A DNA stretch of 64,000 bases from assembly GCA_964557955.1 (NCBI GenBank), contig CAZLCS010000026.1, forward strand, positions 1 through 64,000, read 5' to 3'. Position numbers and translations under genes: made by a program. The stretch comes from JALOOX01 sp964557955 (GTDB lineage: Bacteria > Desulfobacterota > Syntrophobacteria > Syntrophobacterales > Syntrophobacteraceae). Each line of letters starts with the position of its first letter. The first letter of the stretch is position 1. Shown piece by piece: positions 9,033 through 15,552 of the stretch. The notes beneath the pieces were generated by a model that did not search any database, had not been told where the DNA came from, and was given only the letters and a program-made list of their open reading frames with translations.

Positions 9033-10346
9033 ATGGACATGCTTCTCGACAAGATCCTCAATCGTACGGCTACGGTCGGAATTATCGGCCTGGGCTACGT
9101 TGGACTGCCTCTCCTCATCCGCTTCGGCGAAGCCGGTTTCCCTCTCATCGGATTCGATATAGACAGCAGGAAGATCGATGCGCTTCTGCACGGCAAGAGC
9201 TATATCAAGCACATTCCCATCGAACCGATCAGCCGTTTTTTCGATGAGAAGAGGCTCGACGTTACCCTGAATTTCGATCGACTCAGCGAGGCGGATTGCA
9301 TCCTCATCTGTGTTCCGACTCCTCTAACGGAGAAGTTGGAGCCAGACCTGCGCTATGTCCTGACGACCACCGAGACCGTGGCGCGAAACCTGCGTCCTCA
9401 GCAGTTGATCGTTCTCGAGAGCACGACCTATCCCGGAACCACCGACGAAGTCATGCTCCCCCAATTACAGCAAGGGGGGTTGAAGGTCGGGGAAGACTTC
9501 TATCTTGCCTTTTCGCCGGAACGCGAGGACCCTGGCAACAAGAGCTTCCACACGGGCAACATTCCCAAAGTGGTTGGGGGTATCACTCCTCGTTGCCTGG
9601 AACGAGCCAGGACGTTGTATGAATTTGCCGTCACCCGGGTCGTGCCCGTCTCGTCGACCAGGGTGGCTGAACTGACCAAACTGCTCGAAAACATCTATCG
9701 GAGTGTCAATATCGCCCTGGTAAATGAACTGAAGGTGTTGACTCATCGCATGGATATCGATCTTTGGGAGGTGATCGAGGCTGCTTCAACAAAACCTTTC
9801 GGGTTTACCCCGTTTTATCCGGGACCGGGGCTTGGGGGGCATTGTATCCCCATCGATCCTTTTTACCTTTCGTGGAAGGCTCGTGAGTACGACTTCACGA
9901 CACGATTCATTCATCTCGCCGGGGAAATCAATGTTTCAATGCCATATTATGTTCTGGAGCAAACCGCTGAAGCATTGAATCAGGAACGCAAGTGTCTCAA
10001 CGGTGCAAAAATCCTTGTCCTGGGAGTGGCCTATAAGAAAGACATCGATGATGACCGTGAGTCACCCTCCTATGCGATCATGGAACTGCTCATGGAGCGC
10101 GGCGCAGAAGTCTTTTACAATGACCCTCATATCCCTAGGCTTAAGCCTGGACGAAAACATCAATTTCGCCTTGAATCTGTGGATCTGACCGAGGAAAGGC
10201 TGAAGGAGATGGATGCGGTCATGATTCTCACTGATCATTCATCCTACGATTATGCGTGGGTGGTGCAGCATTCCGCCTTGGTCATCGATACACGTAATGC
10301 AACCAAGAATGTCACAGAGAACCGGGATAGGATCATCAAGGCTTGA
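9033..10346 (+). CDS. Nucleotide-sugar 6-dehydrogenase, WbpA/TviB-like
   Basis: A 437-residue NAD-dependent dehydrogenase of the UDP-glucose/UDP-GlcNAc family. The Rossmann motif GIIGLGYVGLPL is at about 16-27, the substrate-binding ESTTYPGTT at about 130, and the catalytic cysteine segment GGHCIPIDPFYL at about 268-279. The form of that last motif and the overall length fit UDP-N-acetyl-hexosamine dehydrogenases such as WbpA or TviB better than UDP-glucose dehydrogenase. The product would feed O-antigen or capsule synthesis, but no glycosyltransferases are adjacent. It is preceded by a 190-base gap after hisF with no recognised feature. Confidence 0.9.
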   Translation: MDMLLDKILNRTATVGIIGLGYVGLPLLIRFGEAGFPLIGFDIDSRKIDALLHGKSYIKHIPIEPISRFFDEKRLDVTLNFDRLSEADCILICVPTPLTEKLEPDLRYVLTTTETVARNLRPQQLIVLESTTYPGTTDEVMLPQLQQGGLKVGEDFYLAFSPEREDPGNKSFHTGNIPKVVGGITPRCLERARTLYEFAVTRVVPVSSTRVAELTKLLENIYRSVNIALVNELKVLTHRMDIDLWEVIEAASTKPFGFTPFYPGPGLGGHCIPIDPFYLSWKAREYDFTTRFIHLAGEINVSMPYYVLEQTAEALNQERKCLNGAKILVLGVAYKKDIDDDRESPSYAIMELLMERGAEVFYNDPHIPRLKPGRKHQFRLESVDLTEERLKEMDAVMILTDHSSYDYAWVVQHSALVIDTRNATKNVTENRDRIIKA

Positions 10347-10553
10347 TCGGAAAGATTTCAGGGTCAATAAATACTGCAGATTTTGGGTGGAGGTCATGAA
10401 CAAGGATTGACTTCCTTAAGGTCGATTATGAAAATTTTGATAATTGTTGGTACCAACTGCAAAATAATGTTGCCTTTAAAGGCCTCTGCGCCGATATTGG
10501 CTCCCAACGGGGGGTAGTCTCAAAACGCAATGCCTGCAAAGGGAGGAGAAACC

Positions 10554-10880
10554 ATGACGAAGGCTGATCTTGTTGCATTTGTCGCCGCCAAGGCAAAGAT
10601 TACCAAAAAGGATGCCGATGCCGCCGTGGGAGCGTTCATGGAAGCGGTATCAGGGGCGCTGGCCAAGGGAGAGAGCGTCTCGTTGGTCGGTTTCGGAACA
10701 TTCAAAGTCGGCGAGCGTGCTGCAAGAGAGGGCCGCAACCCGAGAACCGGCGAATCCATCAAGATCGCCGCTGCCAAGAGTGCGAAGTTCTCACAGGGCA
10801 AGAAGTTGAAAGATCTTCTGAATCCTGCGCCGGCAGCCGCGCCCCAGAAGGCTGCAGGCAAGCCCAAAAAGAAGAAATAG
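10554..10880 (+). CDS. HU/IHF family DNA-binding protein
   Basis: A 108-residue histone-like protein. The HU core spans about residues 1-90 with the DNA-binding-arm flank FGTFKVGERAAREGRNP and the following arm. It carries a C-terminal Ala/Pro/Lys tail ending GKPKKKK, an extension beyond the usual 90 residues that probably adds non-specific DNA affinity. Start at 10554 is set by GGGAGGAGAAACC; an upstream in-frame ATG at 10530 is less well placed. A hairpin terminator follows. The 207 bases upstream are AT-rich and probably hold its promoter, but I could not fix a -35/-10 pair. Confidence 0.93.
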   Translation: MTKADLVAFVAAKAKITKKDADAAVGAFMEAVSGALAKGESVSLVGFGTFKVGERAAREGRNPRTGESIKIAAAKSAKFSQGKKLKDLLNPAPAAAPQKAAGKPKKKK

Positions 10881-10890
10881 GTGTCGTGCT

Positions 10891-10935
10891 GAGGTCACAC
10901 TGAAGGCTTGTCCTTTCCTCCAGTGTGGCCTCTGT
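10891..10935 (+). terminator. Hairpin terminator after HU gene
   Basis: GAGGTCACACTG at 10891-10902 pairs with CAGTGTGGCCTC at 10921-10932, 12 base pairs with one G-U wobble. Only a weak T stretch follows, so termination efficiency is uncertain. Confidence 0.55.
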
Positions 10936-10978
10936 ATTTGGACCCCTCAAATTCCAGCGCCATTGAAAATCCACACTT

Positions 10979-12343
10979 TCAGCAGGCGAAATGCTCCCGC
11001 TTGATGAGCTCCACCCGCGATTCCACCAAATCCCTGATTTCCTCCAGCCTCCCCTCGGTATCGGCTTCGTATCGAAGCACTAACACGGGCTGAGTATTGG
11101 AGGCCCTGACCAGACCCCAGCCGTCTTCGAAAACAATGCGAACCCCATCGACGTCAATGACCTGGTACCCTGCTTCGACGAAGTGGCGTCTTGCGTATTC
11201 CACGACCTCAAACTTGATCTCGTCCGGGCACTCAACACGGATTTCCGGCGTGGTAAAGGTCTGCGGGACGCCGTCCAACAGCTCTGGAATGGTTTTTCCG
11301 GTGCGGGAGAGGATTTCGAGAAGGCGGCAGGAAGCGTAGATGCCGTCATCGAATCCGAAAAATCGGTCCTTGAAAAACATGTGCCCGCTCATCTCACCGG
11401 CCAGTACGGCACCCACCTCTTTCATCCTGGCCTTCATGAGGGAGTGCCCCGTGCGCCCCATGATGGCATGCCCGCCATGCTTTTCAATGTCATCGTAGAG
11501 CGTCTTGGAGCACTTGACTTCAGAGACGAAGGTTGTGCCGGGTCTTCGGGACAGGATCTCCCGGGCGAAGATGATCATGAGCTTATCCCCGTACACGACT
11601 TCGCCTCGATGATCCGCCACACCCAGACGGTCGCAGTCTCCATCGTAAGCCACACCGACATCCAGTCCCTCCCGCTTTACCAGCTCGATCAGATCCTTGA
11701 GATTGTGAAGAACGGTCGGGTCAGGTTCGTGATTCGGGAATGTGCCATCCGGTTCACAGTGAAGGGGAAATACTTCGCATCCCAATCTTTGGAGAACCGG
11801 CACAGCGATGGGTCCGCCTGTTGCGTTCCCGGCATCCACTCCTACGCGGAGCTTGCGCTCGAGGCGAATATTATTGACCACAAAATCCTGATAAGCCGAG
11901 ATGATCTCCACCTGGTGGAGCTCACCTGTCCCTTCCGCAAACGAACCTCTCTCCATGATTTGGCGAAGCTTCTGGATTTCCCCGCCGGAGATGGTGTCAT
12001 AACCGTTGCAGACCTTGAATCCGTTGTATTCCGGAGGGTTATGGCTGGCGGTGATCATGACGCCTCCCTCTCGGTTGAGATGACGGAGCGCAAAATACAA
12101 GAGAGGAGTAGGGCACATACCCAGATCGACCACATCCAGTCCCGTCGCCAGCATACCTCGGACCAGCAAATCGCGGTAGCGCTCAGAGCTCAACCGGCAA
12201 TCCCGGCCGACGGCAACGGATCGTTTGCCCTGATCGTTCATGTAAGTCCCGAAGGCCTTGCCCAGCTGGATGACATCTTCTTCGTGAATATCTACGTCCA
12301 CAACACCCCGAATATCGTATTCCCGAAAGACTTTTGGATTCAT
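10979..12343 (-). CDS. Phosphomannomutase/phosphoglucomutase
   Basis: A 454-residue alpha-D-phosphohexomutase. The N-terminus NPKVFREYDIRG is diagnostic; the active-site phosphoserine loop is in MITASHNPPEYNG near residue 100, the metal-binding loop is DGDCDRLGV near 243, and the sugar-binding GEMSGH follows near 330. It interconverts hexose 1- and 6-phosphates for LPS, exopolysaccharide or glycogen synthesis, in keeping with the nucleotide-sugar dehydrogenase nearby. Start is at 12343 (AAGGA eight bases upstream), not the longer 12406 reading. It is monocistronic and convergent to HU. Confidence 0.93.
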   Translation of the reverse strand: MNPKVFREYDIRGVVDVDIHEEDVIQLGKAFGTYMNDQGKRSVAVGRDCRLSSERYRDLLVRGMLATGLDVVDLGMCPTPLLYFALRHLNREGGVMITASHNPPEYNGFKVCNGYDTISGGEIQKLRQIMERGSFAEGTGELHQVEIISAYQDFVVNNIRLERKLRVGVDAGNATGGPIAVPVLQRLGCEVFPLHCEPDGTFPNHEPDPTVLHNLKDLIELVKREGLDVGVAYDGDCDRLGVADHRGEVVYGDKLMIIFAREILSRRPGTTFVSEVKCSKTLYDDIEKHGGHAIMGRTGHSLMKARMKEVGAVLAGEMSGHMFFKDRFFGFDDGIYASCRLLEILSRTGKTIPELLDGVPQTFTTPEIRVECPDEIKFEVVEYARRHFVEAGYQVIDVDGVRIVFEDGWGLVRASNTQPVLVLRYEADTEGRLEEIRDLVESRVELIKREHFAC

Positions 12344-12655
12344 GTGGCCGTCCTTAAGAGAAGGGTATGATTCAAAACTGTGCGCATCGGTACGAACATT
12401 CGGCATTTCGACGAATGTCGGCTGATCATCATGGGTGTGTCATCGGAATGGGTGTTTCGGAGATGATTGCGGGGCGGAAGCGATCATCAAGCCCATGGAC
12501 AGCATGAGGGGGCAATGTTCCTCTGGAGGGCCGAAACATGAGGAATCGGGTGCTCTCACGAACCTGATCATCTGTCGCCGATGCAGGAGATCCGTTTCAG
12601 TGCACGGTATGAAGCACAGCGGAGAGGATCGGGTTGTTCATCGGCCCCCAGAGGT
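12344..12655 (-). other. Intergenic stretch without recognised gene
   Basis: 312 bases between the phosphohexomutase start and the small membrane protein stop. Short frames exist on the plus strand but none has a convincing ribosome site or composition. It probably holds the promoter of the mutase gene. Confidence 0.4.
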
Positions 12656-12865
12656 TCAATGGTGAGACCCCTCCTCATTGCGAGCCATGCGACGCATGGT
12701 AATGACGACGGCTGCCAGCAGGCCGATTCCAATAACGCTCAAAGCGCCATAAAGGGCGGCAAAGAAGATCACATGGCTGGGATCATACCAGGGCACATCC
12801 CAAGGCAACATGCTGGCAAGGCTGCGCTTCAGTTCGGCACAGAACAAACCCCCCAATTCCCACAT
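12656..12865 (-). CDS. Small single-span membrane protein
   Basis: A 69-residue protein with one strongly hydrophobic helix (about residues 30-55, VIFFAALYGALSVIGIGLLAAVVITM) followed by an Arg-rich, presumably cytoplasmic, tail. GAGAGG lies eight bases before the ATG, which supports it as a real gene. The family is not recognised. It is preceded by a 250-base gap and transcribed toward the mutase gene. Confidence 0.6.
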   Translation of the reverse strand: MWELGGLFCAELKRSLASMLPWDVPWYDPSHVIFFAALYGALSVIGIGLLAAVVITMRRMARNEEGSHH

Positions 12866-13041
12866 AGGTCAAACCTCTCGATCAAGATCCACTTATAGCC
12901 AATCCCCACCTATGCCACGATATGGCGATTTCTTAGCAAGGATCGGGCAGGGGGTCAAATGCAAAAAGACTGCAGGATGTCCAGAGCAAGATTCGAATGG
13001 CTTCAAAATGAAATCGTAGAATGGGGACGAGACCTTTGCGG

Positions 13042-13077
13042 GAAAAAGAAAAAGGGCTGAGAAAAAGTTCTCAGCCC
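13042..13077 (-). terminator. Rho-independent terminator
   Basis: Read on the minus strand, GGGCTGAGAA and TTCTCAGCCC form a perfect 10-base-pair stem with a four-base loop, followed by TTTTTCTTTTT. It closes the 53-residue gene at 13122-13283 and is one of the best terminators in the window. Confidence 0.9.
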
Positions 13078-13118
13078 CACATACTGGGATCATCCCACGA
13101 TGTTCCGTCGGGTTCCAT
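13071..13118 (-). CDS. Possible 15-residue microprotein
   Basis: MEPDGTSWDDPSMWG, with AAGGAG six bases before its ATG. It starts just after the stop of the 53-residue gene and ends inside the left arm of the terminator hairpin. The ribosome site overlaps the end of the upstream gene, so translational coupling is conceivable. It may be chance. Confidence 0.22.
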   Translation of the reverse strand: MEPDGTSWDDPSMWG

Positions 13119-13121
13119 AGC

Positions 13122-13283
13122 TCACTCCTTGAATCTGATCACCCTGCCGGAAGGATCCGTAGAACACTTCTTCAAGAAGTCCTTCATGCTGCAGTGGTAT
13201 TGGTCTCGGTGAGAAAACCAGTAATCCAGAGCCTTCTTGCGCGTCTCATGCCGGTTGCGGCCGCGAATGAGGACGACTTTCAT
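13122..13283 (-). CDS. 53-residue basic hypothetical protein
   Basis: A small, strongly basic protein: MKVVLIRGRNRHETRKKAL at the N-terminus, a central helix with HRDQYHCSMKDFLKKC, and RVIRFKE at the end. It has a textbook ribosome site, GGAGGTGA, five bases before the ATG, and a perfect terminator after it, so the gene is very likely real. Two cysteines (about 31 and 40) and several histidines might bind metal or nucleic acid, but no family is recognised. It sits downstream of glnA, behind two other minus-strand terminators, so it needs its own promoter or readthrough. Confidence 0.75.
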   Translation of the reverse strand: MKVVLIRGRNRHETRKKALDYWFSHRDQYHCSMKDFLKKCSTDPSGRVIRFKE

Positions 13284-13313
13284 CGGTCACCTCCTGTTCC
13301 GGTGCTGAAAACT

Positions 13314-13337
13314 AAAAAACCCGAGCCAAGGCCCGGG
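13314..13337 (-). terminator. Rho-independent terminator
   Basis: On the minus strand CCCGGGC-CTTG-GCTCGGG forms a seven-base-pair stem (one G-U) followed by six T. It lies about 30 bases before the start of the 53-residue gene and separates it from glnA. Confidence 0.75.
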
Positions 13338-13605
13338 TCGAAGCACGAAACAACGCATCCAGCTCAGGGATTCCTACACCGCTCCCTCCCCGAGCCTCGA
13401 CCACAGGCATCTTGATTGGCTCATCAAAGAACTGGTAGTGAAGCTTCTACTGCTACTGTCCGCGTCTTCCATCAATCTTTTCTCTTTGAGGTTAGCCCAT
13501 CCCTCCCTTTCAAACTTCGCAGGGAGTCCTTTTCAATAAGCACAGAATCGTCATTTCGTCAAGGCAATATGAGGAAATCCTCGAACGATTTCGATTCAAC
13601 CAAAG

Positions 13606-13657
13606 AAAAAGCCACATCATCGGTCCAAACGAATCATGAACGGTCCGATGATGTGGC
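13606..13657 (-). terminator. glnA terminator
   Basis: GCCACATCATCGG and CCGATGATGTGGC (13611-13623 and 13645-13657) form a perfect 13-base-pair stem, followed on the minus strand by TTTTTCTTTGG. It lies 125 bases after the glnA stop. Confidence 0.85.
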
Positions 13658-13781
13658 AGGTTTCGAGATCTCGTTCGCGCCTGTAGGGTCAAGCTTCGGG
13701 CTTCGGGCATGACGACCGAAGCTCGAGGATGGCAAGGCGCAGGCTCATGGATGGGCAGGGCTGCCCCGCATGAGACCGGGA

Positions 13782-15194
13782 TCAGATGTCAAAATACAGC
13801 TTGAATTCATGGGGATGCGGTCTCATCCGGATGGCGTCCACCTCATTCCCCTGCTTATACTCGATCCACTTCTGGATCACATCTTCCGTGAAAACGTCTC
13901 CCTTCAAAAGGAAGTCGTGATCCTTCTCCAGCGCCTTGAGTGCTTCCTCGAGGGACCCCGGGGTTGAAGGAACGTTGGCCAGTTCTTCGGGAGTCATGGA
14001 GTAGATGTCCCGATCCAGGGGCTGACCCGGGTCAATGCGGTTCTCGATTCCGTCCAAAGCTGCCATCAACAGAGCGCTGAAAGCCAGGTAACCGTTGCAG
14101 GAGGGATCGGGGAAACGCACCTCGATGCGTTTCAGCTTGGGCGAAGCCGAGTACATCGGGATTCGGACCGAGGCACTGCGGTTGCGGCTCGAATAGGCCA
14201 GGTTCACCGGTGCTTCATAACCCGGCACCAGTCGCTTGTAAGAGTTGGTGATGGGATTCGTGATAGCGCAGATGGCCGCAGCATGCTTCAGAACGCCGCC
14301 GATGGCATACATGGCCATCTCACTCAGACCGGCATACTTGTCGCCGGCGAACAACGGTTGGCCATCCTTCCAGATGCTCATGTGAATGTGCATGCCTGAG
14401 CCGTTATCGCCAAAAAGCGGCTTGGGCATGAAAGTGACCGTCTTGCCGGCCTTGCGGGCGACATTTTTGACCACATATTTGTACCACTGGAGATTGTCCG
14501 CCATCTTGACCAGAGTGGCAGCCTTCATGTCGATTTCTGCCTGCCCCGCCGTGGCCACTTCATGATGCTGGCATTCAACGGTGAGCCCAACTTTCTGCAT
14601 CATCAGAACCATATCGGTTCGGAGATCCTGCTGAGAATCGACGGGCGGCACCGGGAAATAACCCTCCTTGTGTCGCGGTTTGTAGCCCAGGTTCGGATTC
14701 TCAATGCGGCCGGTGTTCCACGTGCCCTCACTCGAATCGATATAATAGAAACCGTACTGGCACGCAGTGTCATAGCGGATGTCATCAAAGATGAAAAACT
14801 CCGCTTCGGGACCGAACCAGGCCGCATCCCCAATTCCTGTGAACTTCAAATAATTCTCTGCCTTTTGCGCGATGTAGCGAGGATCCCTCGTGTACCTCTC
14901 CTTGGTCACCGGGTCTACGATGTTACAGATGAGGGTCAAGGTGGGAACCGCCATGAAAGGATCCATCATGGCCGTTGAAGCGTCCGGCATGACCAGCATG
15001 TCGCTGGCGTTGATCGGCTGCCACCCCCTGATACTCGAGCCGTCAAACCCGTACCCATTTTCGAAGTCCGCTTCGCCCAACTCTTCAATGGGATTGGTGA
15101 AGTGTTGCCACGTACCCAAAAAATCAAGGAACTTGAAATCCACCATCTGGGCGCCCTGCTCTTTGGCAAAGGCAAGTACTTCTTTTGGGGTCAT
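13782..15194 (-). CDS. glnA: Glutamine synthetase type I
   Basis: A 470-residue GSI that joins ammonia to glutamate with ATP in the cytoplasm as a dodecamer. Motifs include FDGSSIRGW near residue 50, the metal-ligand region WFGPEAEFFIFD, the ATP-site segment MPKPLFGDNGSGMHIH and the Arg-rich NRSASVRIP loop. The adenylylation segment DIYSMTPEEL near residue 400 retains the target tyrosine of beta-type GSI. A GGAGG-like site precedes the ATG. It is the last gene of the minus-strand nitrogen cluster and has its own sigma-54-type promoter at 15249-15265, consistent with induction under nitrogen limitation. Confidence 0.96.
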   Translation of the reverse strand: MTPKEVLAFAKEQGAQMVDFKFLDFLGTWQHFTNPIEELGEADFENGYGFDGSSIRGWQPINASDMLVMPDASTAMMDPFMAVPTLTLICNIVDPVTKERYTRDPRYIAQKAENYLKFTGIGDAAWFGPEAEFFIFDDIRYDTACQYGFYYIDSSEGTWNTGRIENPNLGYKPRHKEGYFPVPPVDSQQDLRTDMVLMMQKVGLTVECQHHEVATAGQAEIDMKAATLVKMADNLQWYKYVVKNVARKAGKTVTFMPKPLFGDNGSGMHIHMSIWKDGQPLFAGDKYAGLSEMAMYAIGGVLKHAAAICAITNPITNSYKRLVPGYEAPVNLAYSSRNRSASVRIPMYSASPKLKRIEVRFPDPSCNGYLAFSALLMAALDGIENRIDPGQPLDRDIYSMTPEELANVPSTPGSLEEALKALEKDHDFLLKGDVFTEDVIQKWIEYKQGNEVDAIRMRPHPHEFKLYFDI

Positions 15195-15552
15195 GTGATT
15201 CCTCCTAATTAGTCTTGATTGTGTTCCGCATCATCGGCGCCTTCCTAGGGCAAAAGCTTTGCCAATTCGATAATCCAGGGCCCGCAAGCTCCTGGTCCTG
15301 CCGTATTCGCAGGTTCCGTATGCCATGAAAGGTTTTTCTTCTCCCCGTGGGCTCCGACCCTCTCTCCTGCTATGCTGCAACAAAAATGTTCCACACAGAT
15401 CGTATCCTTCAGGGACCCGTATGGCTTTTTCCACGTGGAAGCATTGAAATATTAACAATTGCAGGCACTTAATCGTTATTGAATATCCGGGATGGTAGTG
15501 TACAAAAATGTAACCCTCTCACGCCCAAGCAGACAAATCTGGCGAGACTGCA
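15195..15552 (-). other. glnD-glnA intergenic control region
   Basis: 358 bases between glnD and glnA with no protein gene. It holds the predicted sigma-54 promoter of glnA (15249-15265). AT-rich sequence upstream (about 15440-15500) could hold activator or IHF/HU binding sites, but I could not identify a clear NtrC palindrome. Confidence 0.5.
15249..15265 (-). promoter_or_regulatory. Predicted sigma-54 promoter of glnA
   Basis: Read on the minus strand, TTGGCAAAGCTTTTGCC matches the -24/-12 consensus YTGGCACGRNNNTTGCW at 14 of 17 positions, with the GG and GC exactly 10 bases apart. Transcription would start near 15238, about 44 bases before the glnA ATG. A NifA/NtrC-type activator gene lies in the same cluster. 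Confidence 0.65.

Larger units (their letters stand above)
13284..13781 (-). other. glnA 3' region with two terminators and possible small RNA
   Basis: 498 bases without a convincing protein gene. It contains two separate minus-strand terminators (13606-13657 and 13314-13337). Between them TTGACG, on the minus strand near 13565, followed 16-17 bases later by CTTATT/TTATTG, could be a weak sigma-70-type promoter for a transcript of about 200 bases. Confidence 0.3.

Noticed and set aside
7406..10346. hisH-hisF plus WbpA-like gene as a sugar-amidation (WbpG-type) cluster
   Set aside because: No N-sugar amidotransferase is adjacent and HisF looks like a standard histidine enzyme, so a histidine role is simpler.
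13416..13712. 98-codon plus-strand frame between the glnA terminators
   Set aside because: It reads through the perfect hairpin of the glnA terminator and has low-complexity Ser-rich content; no ribosome site.
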